Under the pieces are notes generated by a model that had not been told where the DNA came from, did no database searches, and saw only the letters and a program-made list of their open reading frames with translations. Position numbers and translations under genes: made by a program. Shown piece after piece: positions 1 to 6,790 of a DNA stretch of 7,815 bases. How positions within the stretch are numbered: the stretch's first letter is position 1; every line of letters begins with the position of its first letter. The stretch is from NCBI GenBank assembly GCA_903842845.1, contig CAIMNN010000335.1, forward strand, positions 1-7,815, read 5' to 3'. The stretch comes from an uncultured Acidobacteriaceae bacterium (lineage in GTDB: Bacteria > Acidobacteriota > Terriglobia > Terriglobales > Acidobacteriaceae).

Positions 1-49
1 ATAAGACCATCATGCAGACCGTTGTGCCTTCGATTCGTCCAACCCTAAA

Positions 50-730
50 ATGATACAGTCGACCACGATGAAGATTCTCAGCAAACTCGCGTTCTGCATC
101 ACACTGGCTGCGCCGCTTGTGCTGGCTGTTCTCTTAAATGCACAGCACAAAGCGCCGCCCGTACAGCCGGCAACCGAATTCGCCGCCTTTGAAACTCACG
201 CGGACGAAAACCTCTCCATCGCCGTCGAGCCCTACGACACGCGCGAGAAAGCATCCATCTTCCGCGTCGACTATCTCGCCCACGGCATCATGCCCATCCG
301 CCTCATCATCACCAACAACGGCGACAAACCCATCAATCTAAGAGAAGCGCGCATCCTCTTTGTCACGCCCGCCGGCGACCGCTTGCAGACCGCCGAAGCC
401 GAGGATGTGGAACGGCTGATGACACGCAAGCAGCGCGAAGGCAGCAAGATTCCGCTCCCCGCTCCGCTGCCGCCCATCCACACCAAACCCAAAGGCAGTT
501 ACAAAGACATTGAGGCCGACTTCAATACATTCGAGTACGGTGCGCTTGCCGTTGAGGCGCACACCACTCGCGCAGGGTTCCTGTTTTACGACGTGAATGG
601 CCTGCGCGACCCACTCAAGGGCAGCAAAATGCTCATCCGCAAGGTTCTCAACTCTGAAGGCGCGGAGCTTTTCTATTTTGAAATTCCTTTTGAAAAATAT
701 CTGCGCTCAAAATCCAGTCAGATGGACTGA
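50..730 (+). CDS. Exported or membrane-anchored hypothetical protein
   Basis: I do not recognise a named family. The 226-residue product opens with two lysines and a hydrophobic stretch (about residues 13-30) that ends LLNAQ, so it is a signal peptide with possible cleavage after the Ala of NAQ, or an uncleaved anchor. A Pro-rich stretch follows, then a region rich in predicted beta strands. One segment, IRLIITNNGDKPINL (about residues 83-97), resembles the strand-turn-strand of Ig-like or other beta-sandwich domains of extracytoplasmic proteins. A charged, proline-rich linker lies around residues 115-147. No catalytic motif is visible, so an envelope location and a binding or structural role are only inferred. 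Two in-frame ATGs, at 50 and 68, are possible and neither has a clear Shine-Dalgarno. The start at 68 gives a more typical signal-peptide N-region (MKILSK). The gene converges on queD with 41 bases between stops. Confidence 0.75.
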   Translation: MIQSTTMKILSKLAFCITLAAPLVLAVLLNAQHKAPPVQPATEFAAFETHADENLSIAVEPYDTREKASIFRVDYLAHGIMPIRLIITNNGDKPINLREARILFVTPAGDRLQTAEAEDVERLMTRKQREGSKIPLPAPLPPIHTKPKGSYKDIEADFNTFEYGALAVEAHTTRAGFLFYDVNGLRDPLKGSKMLIRKVLNSEGAELFYFEIPFEKYLRSKSSQMD

Positions 731-771
731 GTTCACTCGACGCTTGTGTTCTATTTAATCCTGTTGCTCGC

Positions 772-1149
772 TTATTCGTAGTAGGTTGCGGTCGTCGCGT
801 CCGTCTCCCAGATGGTGCAGTCCTTCACGCGAACACGGCCATCGGTCACGCGCGCAAGCTCACGGTTCGTCTCATCGTAAAAATACTTCGCAATGTTTTC
901 TGCTGATGGGTTCAGCTCAATGAATGGCTTGATGTCGTTCAGCATCTGGTGGTCAACGTAATCTATCGTCGGCTTCAGAACATTTTTAAGCAGCTTGAAA
1001 TCAAGCAGCAGTCCCGTCGAGTCGAGCTCGCGCCCAATCAGCGTTACGCGCACTTTGTAGTTGTGCCCGTGAGGATTCTCGCACTTGCCCTGGTAATTGC
1101 GCAGGTAATGGCCTGAGCTGAAGCCGGCTTCGACTGTCACTTCATACAT
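772..1149 (-). CDS. queD: 6-carboxy-5,6,7,8-tetrahydropterin synthase (QueD / PTPS family)
   Basis: The family enzyme converts 7,8-dihydroneopterin triphosphate to 6-carboxytetrahydropterin, the second dedicated step of queuosine (preQ0) synthesis, in the cytoplasm. The 125 residues match the compact family length. Zinc ligands are visible as H14 (SSGHYL), H27 and H29 (HGH). The catalytic Cys is C23, the D66-H67 pair sits in VDHQML, and the acidic residue near the C-terminus is E115 (TIWETD). The active-site string CENPHGH fits the QueD pattern CxxxHGH and also has Glu directly after Cys, as in enzymes proposed to serve folate synthesis too. The start is an ATG at 1149 with no strong Shine-Dalgarno. 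It is the last gene of the minus-strand cluster, 81 bases after the Nudix stop. No other queuosine gene lies in the window, so pathway assignment rests on the protein alone. Confidence 0.93.
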   Translation of the reverse strand: MYEVTVEAGFSSGHYLRNYQGKCENPHGHNYKVRVTLIGRELDSTGLLLDFKLLKNVLKPTIDYVDHQMLNDIKPFIELNPSAENIAKYFYDETNRELARVTDGRVRVKDCTIWETDATTATYYE

Positions 1150-1230
1150 TGTGTTTGATTGACTCCCGTCACATTCAATTTTATCGTGAATTCAACTTTG
1201 ATGTTGGACTCTCTTTTATTGGGAGAAAAG

Positions 1231-1722
1231 TTAATCGATTCTCACATCGGGCTCGTTCTCCGCAGCGGTCCGGCCTTGGCTCAGCCAACCTTCGACTATC
1301 TCGACCAATCGCCGCGGCGTTACGCTCTCCGTGGTCGCACGCAACTCGTCAATCGTCCACCAGCGGAAGCCCGCCGTCACTTGCGCTTCAACCGTATCGT
1401 TCATCTGCGGTTCGAAGCGCTCCGTTTCGACGAGGTAAAGCTGCTCGCGCTGGCGGATGCGACGCCCCAACCAGTTGAAGATGTGGTCGCGATGCAGAAT
1501 CACTGGGCCAATTACAAAATCACTCAGGCCTAGCTCTTCGCTGAGTTCGCGGCGCAGCGCGGTCTCGTCCGACTCGCCCTCTTGAACGCCGCCACCGGGC
1601 GTGACCCAGAAGCCTTTCGCGCTTGGCGACTCGCGCAGTTGCATCAGTAGCACTTCGCGCGCGGGCGTCAGCAGAATGGCACGCACGGCTCTACGGTCAA
1701 AAATCACTGGAACTTCAACCAT
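1231..1722 (-). CDS. Nudix hydrolase
   Basis: This is a Nudix-fold pyrophosphohydrolase, cleaving a nucleoside diphosphate linked to some moiety X; the substrate cannot be read from sequence. The Nudix box Gx5Ex7REUxEExGU is complete: it starts in the GGG of TPGGG, then E, then RELSEELGL, with all catalytic Glu residues present. Numbered from a GTG at 1758 the box spans residues 56-78; from the ATG at 1722 it spans 44-66. A basic, aromatic segment after the box (HIFNWLGRRIRQREQLYLVE) probably helps bind substrate. I prefer the ATG at 1722 (163 residues). It overlaps the upstream stop as ATGGTTGA, suggesting translational coupling, and AAGAGA lies a few bases upstream. The GTG at 1758 would add 12 residues (175 in all) and overlap the neighbour by 44 bases without a Shine-Dalgarno. 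Confidence 0.9.
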   Translation of the reverse strand: MVEVPVIFDRRAVRAILLTPAREVLLMQLRESPSAKGFWVTPGGGVQEGESDETALRRELSEELGLSDFVIGPVILHRDHIFNWLGRRIRQREQLYLVETERFEPQMNDTVEAQVTAGFRWWTIDELRATTESVTPRRLVEIVEGWLSQGRTAAENEPDVRID

Positions 1723-1987
1723 CGCGCCGTCTCTTGTTGCGTCGCGTTGTACGTCCACTTTGCCGACGCGCTTCAGTGCGCCGGTCCACTTGCTCGAAGA
1801 GGTTGCTCATCACGCCGATGAATGCGGAGATCAGGCCGCCGAGCAACAACATCAATCCCACAGTGCGCCACATGGCCGCATTCGCGGGCAACCCCGGCTG
1901 CAAATGGTGCGGCACAAACGCCATCAGCATTGCCAGAACTCCGAAGAGCCCCAGAGTGCCGGCGAGAATGTAGAAGTTGCGTGACAT
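1715..1987 (-). CDS. Small two-helix membrane protein of unknown function
   Basis: This 90-residue protein has two hydrophobic helices, about residues 5-24 (FYILAGTLGLFGVLAMLMAF) and 41-61 (RTVGLMLLLGGLISAFIGVM). A short loop containing PHHLQPGLPAN joins them. The C-terminal tail (about residues 68-90) is strongly basic (RRTEARR, RRNKRRR), so by the positive-inside rule both termini should face the cytoplasm. I recognise no family. The start is an ATG at 1987 with no clear Shine-Dalgarno, 48 bases after the helicase stop. Its stop overlaps the probable Nudix start, which argues that it is a translated member of the same transcript. Role unknown; a hairpin membrane protein partnering its neighbours is possible but not shown. 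Confidence 0.72.
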   Translation of the reverse strand: MSRNFYILAGTLGLFGVLAMLMAFVPHHLQPGLPANAAMWRTVGLMLLLGGLISAFIGVMSNLFEQVDRRTEARRQSGRTTRRNKRRRDG

Positions 1988-2035
1988 ATTTTTTGGCGCG
2001 CTCCGTGTTCATTCTATCGTCCGCGCGTTTCGTGC

Positions 2036-4051
2036 CTACTCGCGCAATCCGAAGAACCGCTCCACATCTTCTATCTGCGTGGTCACGCGATACGGCGGCA
2101 GGCTCTTCAGAAAAATCTGCCCGTAGCGTTGCGTGCGGATGCGCGGGTCCAGCAGCACCAACACGCCGCGGTCTTCAAGCGAGCGTATCAACCTCCCGAA
2201 GCCTTGCTTCAATGTGATTACTGCCGACGGCACCTGGTAATCGAAGAACGGTTTGCCGCCGTCTTCTTCAATCGCCTTCATGCGCGCCTGCACGATAGGG
2301 TCTGTCGGCACCGCGAAAGGTAGACGGTCGATGATGACGCAACTCAATGCTTCGCCCTGCACGTCAACGCCCTGCCAGAAGCTCGACGTGCCGAAGAGCA
2401 CCGCGTTCGGCGTATCGCGGAACTGCTCAAGCAGCGCTTTGCGTGGCGCGCTGCCGTGAAGCAGGATCGGAAAATCGAGCACCGGCAATAACCGCTCATG
2501 CAGAAGGCGCATCTGGTTGTAGCTGGTGAAGAGGCAGAAGGCGCGGCCACGCGTGATCTTCAAAACTCGTTCGATCGTCTCTGCCGCTTCGTCGACAAAC
2601 GCTTCCGTGCGCGGGTCCGGCATATTTGGCGGCAGGTAGAGCACCGCCTGACGATCATATTTGAAGTGCGACGGCACGACGAGCTCGCGCGCCTCACGCA
2701 GACCCAGGCGTTTGCGAATATGCTCAAAGCCACCCTGCACCGTCAGCGTCGCAGAGGTCAGCACCGCGGTAGGAATCACATCAAAGACCCGCTCGGCCAA
2801 AAGCTCTGAGACGTCGATCGGCGTTGCTTGCAAAAACGTCAACCGCGAGCCGCCTCGCCCTGCCGCTTGTTGCAACGTCTGCCTGCCGGAATTCGGCGCA
2901 GCGCGACGCTCCATCCAATAAACCATGTTCGAAGCCGTCGATTCGAGCAGAAACTCCAACTCGCTGCGTAAATGCGCAGCGCGCTTCTTCAATCCCGGCG
3001 CTTCGTCGGCACCGCGAACTCCATCGAGCTCCGCCTCAAGCCGCCGCAAACTGTGGCGCACGCTCAAATACAAGTCGCCCGATTGCTCCAGAAAATCTCC
3101 ACGCTCGGTGAACGGCTGCCTGCCGTCGCCCTCCATCGGCAGGTTCGCAAAAAATATCCGCGCCCGCTCGCGCAACTGCTGCGTCGCTGAAAATATTTCG
3201 GCGGTCAGCACATTGCGCGGCTTTAAAAAATGTTCCGTGTCGCGCGCCAGCTCTTCAAAGCGAAGATTGCTGACCGACAAACCAAAATAATTCGACGCAA
3301 TCTCTTCGAGCTCGTGCGCCTCGTCGAAGATGACCGCGGCAGCCTCCGGCAGAATCCCCACGTCCGGCGCGCCTGAAGCTTCAGCTTTTACGGCAAGATC
3401 GGCAAAATACAAATGATGATTGACGATGATGATGTCTGATTCAAGTGAGCGCCGCCGCATTTCGGTGATGAAGCAGCGCTGGTAATCCGGGCACCCCTGC
3501 CCCAGGCAGGCCTCGGTGCGCGCGTCGAGCTTCTGCCACAGCGCACTCGACTCCGGTAGCCCGTCTATCTCCGCGCGGTCGCCGGTGTCGGTGGTCAGCG
3601 CCCACTCTTCGATCTGCCGGTACTGGTCTATCTCTTCCAGGCCCGAAAGTATCGGCTGCTCACGCAACGTCACCAGCTTATGCCAGCATAGATAATTCTG
3701 CCTGCCTTTCATGTAACAAACTGCAAGCGGCCCGAGCAGCGTTTCGAGGAATGGCACGTCGCGGAAGAAGAGCTGGTCTTGTAGAGCGCGCGTACCGGTC
3801 GAGACGATGACGCGCTGGCCGGTGCGCAAGGCTGGGAGCAGATAGGCGAGGGTCTTGCCGGTGCCTGTGCCCGCCTCTACTATCAGGTGCCGCCGCTCGG
3901 TGAGGGCCTGTTCGACGCTCTTGGCCATCTCGATCTGGCCGGGTCGGTGCTCGAAGGGTAGCGCGGAGTTGGCAAGGATTCCGCCGGGCGCGAAGAACTC
4001 ATGCACGGTGGGCAGCTTGCGTGTTCCTGTTTCCCTGGGATCTCGACTCAT
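2036..4051 (-). CDS. ATP-dependent DNA helicase, DinG/YoaA (XPD-like, iron-sulfur) family
   Basis: This is a superfamily 2 DNA helicase of the Rad3/XPD-like group that unwinds DNA 5'-3' in repair. Numbered from a GTG at 4087 (subtract 12 for the ATG at 4051), Walker A AGTGTGKT is at 72-79. Four cysteines for a 4Fe-4S cluster are C134 (KGRQNYLC), C194, C199 and C205. The DEAH box is at 255-258, motif III LTSATLT at 443-449, motif V around GTSSFWQGVDV (566-576) and motif VI QGFGRLIR at 628-635. The pattern of KGRQNYLC, CLGQGCPDYQRC and VNHHL looks closer to E. coli YoaA than to DinG as I remember them. I prefer the ATG at 4051 (671 residues), because the extra 12 residues from the GTG look nonconserved and neither site has a strong Shine-Dalgarno. 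It heads the minus-strand cluster and is divergent from the 4207 gene. All key motifs are intact. Confidence 0.95.
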   Translation of the reverse strand: MSRDPRETGTRKLPTVHEFFAPGGILANSALPFEHRPGQIEMAKSVEQALTERRHLIVEAGTGTGKTLAYLLPALRTGQRVIVSTGTRALQDQLFFRDVPFLETLLGPLAVCYMKGRQNYLCWHKLVTLREQPILSGLEEIDQYRQIEEWALTTDTGDRAEIDGLPESSALWQKLDARTEACLGQGCPDYQRCFITEMRRRSLESDIIIVNHHLYFADLAVKAEASGAPDVGILPEAAAVIFDEAHELEEIASNYFGLSVSNLRFEELARDTEHFLKPRNVLTAEIFSATQQLRERARIFFANLPMEGDGRQPFTERGDFLEQSGDLYLSVRHSLRRLEAELDGVRGADEAPGLKKRAAHLRSELEFLLESTASNMVYWMERRAAPNSGRQTLQQAAGRGGSRLTFLQATPIDVSELLAERVFDVIPTAVLTSATLTVQGGFEHIRKRLGLREARELVVPSHFKYDRQAVLYLPPNMPDPRTEAFVDEAAETIERVLKITRGRAFCLFTSYNQMRLLHERLLPVLDFPILLHGSAPRKALLEQFRDTPNAVLFGTSSFWQGVDVQGEALSCVIIDRLPFAVPTDPIVQARMKAIEEDGGKPFFDYQVPSAVITLKQGFGRLIRSLEDRGVLVLLDPRIRTQRYGQIFLKSLPPYRVTTQIEDVERFFGLRE

Positions 4052-4206
4052 ACTCTGACCATCATAGCCATCCGCGCTTCGTCTCACCTTTGGGCTTACC
4101 CTTACCTTCGGGCAATGACCAGCTCAAAGCGCGATAGTCCCTTGTCCACTCTGCGCAAACCTAGTAGGCTCAATCCATCCTGAACTGCAACTCTGCGTGC
4201 TCCGAC

Positions 4207-5007
4207 ATGACCAGTGGTAACCTCAAATCCGTTATCTCCCATGCGCGGAGCCTCTCTCGCGTGCTGATCGCCCTCATCGTTCTGCTCACCGCCCACGTCA
4301 GCCGAGCGCAATTGCCTGATGCTCCTTCAGCCACTGGTGATAACGCGCAGCAGGAGAAGAACCCGCCTGAGAAGCGAGCCTCCTGGTTCATCCAGCCTTC
4401 GCAGCGGCCACATCTGCCCGGCGCCATGCCGACTACCCGGCTCAACTTTCGTGAGCAGACGCATTTCTACATGCAGCAGACTTACGGGCCGGCATCATTC
4501 CTGAACTGCACATTTCCTCCAGTTGGAAAAATGGCCTTCCCTTCAAAAAATTACCCCAAAGCCTGGAAGGACGGCGGTGGCGCATATGCCCGTAACTACG
4601 GCGATGCCTTCACTACGCACGTTGCAGCGCAAACCGGGAAATACCTGACCGCGGCATTGGTCCACGAAGACCCACGCTACTTTGCTGCGGAGAGCACGAA
4701 CCCGTTCGCTCGCACCATACACGCAATCGGCTTCACGCTCATTGACCGCTCAAGTAATGGCCGTCCCATGCTGGCCGTGTCAACTATTGCCGGAGCATTC
4801 GCCGGGGGATTTGTCGGCCGCGCCTACCTGCCGCACGGTTACAACGACAATACCCATGCACTGCAACGCTCACTCGGCCTCCTCGATGGTGAGATCACCG
4901 TACCCGTTCTCGGCAACACCACGCACAATCTCATTGAGGAGTTCACGCCCGAGTTGATATCGCTTGGCAGAAAGCTCCACCTGGTGCGCAAGCAACAATC
5001 CGACTAA
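4207..5007 (+). CDS. Exported protein of an uncharacterised (probably acidobacterial) family, LPDAPS motif
   Basis: The 266-residue product has a clear signal peptide: basic N-region, hydrophobic core VLIALIVLLTAHV (19-31) and a probable cut after A34 (SRA|Q). The mature protein begins QLPDAPS, a motif I associate with many secreted Acidobacteriota proteins (memory, not a search). A disordered, charged stretch follows to about residue 60. The rest (about 75-255) looks like one domain with conserved-looking blocks: YGDAFTTHVAAQTGKYL (131-147), LVHEDPRYF (151-159), FTLIDRSSNGRPMLA (176-190), then a glycine- and alanine-rich stretch AGAFAGGFVGRAYLPHGYND (195-214) that could be a membrane-contacting helix, and LIEEFTPEL (242-250). 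No enzyme motif is evident. Envelope location is supported; function is unknown. The ATG at 4207 lacks a Shine-Dalgarno. It precedes der by 82 bases. Confidence 0.82.
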   Translation: MTSGNLKSVISHARSLSRVLIALIVLLTAHVSRAQLPDAPSATGDNAQQEKNPPEKRASWFIQPSQRPHLPGAMPTTRLNFREQTHFYMQQTYGPASFLNCTFPPVGKMAFPSKNYPKAWKDGGGAYARNYGDAFTTHVAAQTGKYLTAALVHEDPRYFAAESTNPFARTIHAIGFTLIDRSSNGRPMLAVSTIAGAFAGGFVGRAYLPHGYNDNTHALQRSLGLLDGEITVPVLGNTTHNLIEEFTPELISLGRKLHLVRKQQSD

Positions 5008-5027
5008 CTCCCACGCAGAATCCTGAA

Positions 5028-5042
5028 ACCAGTTAAACTGGT
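5028..5042. promoter_or_regulatory. 15-bp perfect palindrome upstream of der (operator-like)
   Basis: ACCAGTT-A-AACTGGT is a perfect 7-bp inverted repeat around one central base, 21 bases after the stop of the 4207 gene and 48 bases before the der start. The one-base centre suits binding by a dimeric DNA-binding protein. As RNA it would form only a five-pair stem (ACCAG/CTGGT) with loop TTAAA and no U-run, so a terminator is unlikely. Its role is inferred. Confidence 0.3.
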
Positions 5043-5078
5043 AGATGGAGCCGCATACTTCCACCGCGGCATGACCTC

Positions 5079-5083
5079 AGGAG
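5079..5083 (+). promoter_or_regulatory. Ribosome binding site AGGAG deciding the der start
   Basis: AGGAG ends six bases before the TTG at 5090. It is the clearest Shine-Dalgarno of the plus strand here and fixes TTG as the der start. The nearby ATGs at 5044 and 5071 are out of frame. Confidence 0.75.
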
Positions 5084-5089
5084 CCGCAG

Positions 5090-6541
5090 TTGGGCAGATA
5101 TCACAAATCCGTAGTACCGGCCCGCGCGCACGGTGAGAAGCTTCCTTTGGTCGCAATCGTCGGCCGCCCCAACGTCGGCAAGTCGACACTCTTCAACCGG
5201 CTCACCAAGACACGCCGCTCGATAGTCGGCGACGAGCCAGGCATTACACGCGACAGAATCTATGGCGAATATGAATGGGGCGGAAGAGTGTTTCGCGTGG
5301 TTGATACAGGCGGCATTGTTCCTGACGACCCGGAGTTGATCCCGACAGAGATCTACAACCAGGCACGCGTTGCGCTGGAAGAAGCCGATGCGCTGGTGCT
5401 TGTGACCGATGTACGCACTGAGCTAGCGAGCCCAGACTACGACCTTGCGCGGTTGTTGCTGCGCGGCGGCAAGCCGATCTTTATGGCTGTGAACAAGGTC
5501 GAGGGCAACGAACTGCCTTCCGAGGCAGAGAACTTCCGCAGGCTTGGACTCAAGAATCTCTTCGCCATCAGTGCAGAGCATGCGCTGGGCATCGGCGATC
5601 TGCTTGAGGCAATCAGCGATGCGCTGCCGGTGGAGAAGTTCGCCGCAGCGGAGGCAGAAGCAACAGCCGATGAAGACACCGAGGAGCTGCATCGCACTCA
5701 TGGTGAGTTTGAGCCGCATGAGACGTCGATAGCCATTATCGGCAGGCCAAATGTGGGCAAGTCGACGCTGCTGAATGCGCTGACAGGCACTGAGCGCGCG
5801 ATCGTCTCGCCGATTGCGGGCACAACGCGCGACGCTGTTGACGAGGTGGTTGAGTACAAAGGCAAGACGCTGCGCTTTGTGGATACGGCCGGAATCCGGC
5901 GCAAGGGCAAGACGCACATGATGGCAGAGAAGCTGAGCGTTGTGATGGCGCGCAGGCATCTTGAATCAGCCGATGTTGCACTGCTGATGATTGATGCGAG
6001 CGAAGGCGTGACGGCGAGCGACGCGACGATTGGCGGCTACGCGCATGAGAGCGGACGCAGCGTCATTATCCTCATCAACAAGTGGGACCTTGTGACAACT
6101 GGACGCACTGACGGCAAAGCGCCTGCGGATCGCGGAGTTTACGAGCAGCAAGTGCGGCGCGCGCTCAAGTATCTCGACTACGCTCCGATTATTTTTCTTT
6201 CTGCGGCTGAAGGCACGAACCTTGACCGCATTCTGAAAGAGGTTGTGACCGTTGCGACTGAGCGCAGGAAGCGCGTGAGCACCGGACAGATGAACAAGTT
6301 TTTGGAGAAGGTCGACTTCCAGCGCGCGCCGGTTCCGATGTCGAAACGGATTCGGATTTTCTATATGACGCAAGCTGCTGTTGCGCCGCCGACTTTTATT
6401 CTGTTTACGGACCGCGACATCAAATTGCATTTTGCGTTTGAGCGATTTTTAGAGAACCAGATTCGCGACAACTTTGGTTTCGCGGGAACGCCGATCTGGT
6501 TCAAAGTGAAGGCGCGCAACGCGGACAAGAAGGACGATTAG
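5090..6541 (+). CDS. der: Ribosome-associated GTPase Der (EngA), two GTPase domains
   Basis: Der is an essential GTPase needed for assembly and stability of the 50S ribosomal subunit. Domain 1 shows G1 GRPNVGKS (25-32), G2 GITRDR (51-56), G3 DTGG (72-75), G4 NKVE (135-138) and G5 SAEH (161-164). An acidic linker (about 185-210) follows. Domain 2 shows G1 GRPNVGKS (218-225), G2 TTRD (245-248), G3 DTAG (265-268), G4 NKWD (330-333) and G5 SAAEG (371-375). The C-terminal KH-like domain runs from about 395 to 475 and ends in a lysine-rich tail (KKDD). At 483 residues it fits the family, with a roughly 19-residue leader before domain 1. Translation starts at TTG behind AGGAG. The NKVE in domain 1 replaces the more common NKxD. 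It may be cotranscribed with the 4207 gene, 82 bases upstream. Confidence 0.97.
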   Translation: MGRYHKSVVPARAHGEKLPLVAIVGRPNVGKSTLFNRLTKTRRSIVGDEPGITRDRIYGEYEWGGRVFRVVDTGGIVPDDPELIPTEIYNQARVALEEADALVLVTDVRTELASPDYDLARLLLRGGKPIFMAVNKVEGNELPSEAENFRRLGLKNLFAISAEHALGIGDLLEAISDALPVEKFAAAEAEATADEDTEELHRTHGEFEPHETSIAIIGRPNVGKSTLLNALTGTERAIVSPIAGTTRDAVDEVVEYKGKTLRFVDTAGIRRKGKTHMMAEKLSVVMARRHLESADVALLMIDASEGVTASDATIGGYAHESGRSVIILINKWDLVTTGRTDGKAPADRGVYEQQVRRALKYLDYAPIIFLSAAEGTNLDRILKEVVTVATERRKRVSTGQMNKFLEKVDFQRAPVPMSKRIRIFYMTQAAVAPPTFILFTDRDIKLHFAFERFLENQIRDNFGFAGTPIWFKVKARNADKKDD

Positions 6542-6545
6542 AGGT

Positions 6546-6610
6546 TTAAGACGAAATAAGAACGAATTAAGACAGAATCAGGACGAAAATAGACGATTTT
6601 AGACAGGAAA
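6546..6610. repeat. Degenerate short tandem repeat, about six units of 10-12 bases
   Basis: The stretch just after the der stop can be cut into six similar units: TTAAGACGAAA (6546), TAAGAACGAA (6557), TTAAGACAGAA (6567), TCAGGACGAAAA (6578), TAGACGATTT (6590) and TAGACAGGAAA (6600). The shared core is roughly TAAGACGAAA. The units differ in length and sequence, so this is an old or functional purine-rich array rather than a fresh duplication. Purine-rich low-complexity sequence could give a similar look by chance. Confidence 0.5.
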
Positions 6611-6629
6611 TCGGGAGAAATTCTGTTTT
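6601..6629 (+). terminator. Weak candidate terminator for der
   Basis: AGACAGGA (6601-6608) can pair with TTCTGTTT (6621-6628) using two G-U pairs, and TTTT lies at the 3' side (6626-6629). The stem is short, GC-poor and shares bases with the T-run, so it is a weak candidate. It is about 60 bases after the der stop, a reasonable place for one. Confidence 0.22.
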
Positions 6630-6756
6630 CGTAATTCGCTTATTTACAGTAGTTTGTGGATTTTATATTGAAGATGCAGAGGCGTTAAAACGTGTCAGGG
6701 GGAGGGGGTGCAGCGCTTACGGCGAATTGAATTCAAATCAAATGGAATGAATTAGT

Positions 6757-6790
6757 TATAGAAAAGTTCACAGTTGCACAGTAACTGTGA
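6757..6790 (-). terminator. Candidate rho-independent terminator for the 6910 gene
   Basis: TCACAGTT (6768-6775) and AACTGTGA (6783-6790) form a perfect 8-bp stem with a 7-base loop. Read on the minus strand, the stem is followed by ACTTTTCTAT, a short T-run. It lies about 120 bases beyond the stop of the minus-strand gene, so it could end that transcript. The stem has only three G-C pairs. The same bases belong to a larger cluster of repeated half-sites, so a protein-binding site is an alternative. Confidence 0.35.

Noticed and set aside
1150..1230. preQ1 riboswitch upstream of queD
   Set aside because: I looked for the short C-rich loop and A-rich tail of preQ1-I and saw only an AT-rich leader with an ATTCAA direct repeat and a weak CTCCC/GGGAG pairing.
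1159..1533. 124-codon plus-strand open frame
   Set aside because: It is antisense to the Nudix gene, whose Nudix box is complete on the other strand.
1601..1984. 127-codon plus-strand open frame
   Set aside because: It is a shadow of the Nudix and membrane-protein genes, with Ser/Arg/His-rich composition typical of antisense frames.
4052..4206. Divergent sigma-70 promoters between the helicase and the 4207 gene
   Set aside because: TTGTCC at 4142 has no -10 box at proper spacing, and I found no convincing pair on either strand.
5423..5959. 178-codon minus-strand open frame inside der
   Set aside because: It lies wholly opposite a clear der coding region in GC-rich DNA, and its sequence is low-complexity and without domain signals.
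5966..6430. 154-codon minus-strand open frame inside der
   Set aside because: It is antisense to the conserved domain 2 and KH region of Der, and nothing supports translation.
6698..6708. Two G5 runs (GGGGG-A-GGGGG) as a G-quadruplex
   Set aside because: There are only two runs, so at best a two-tetrad structure; too weak to call.
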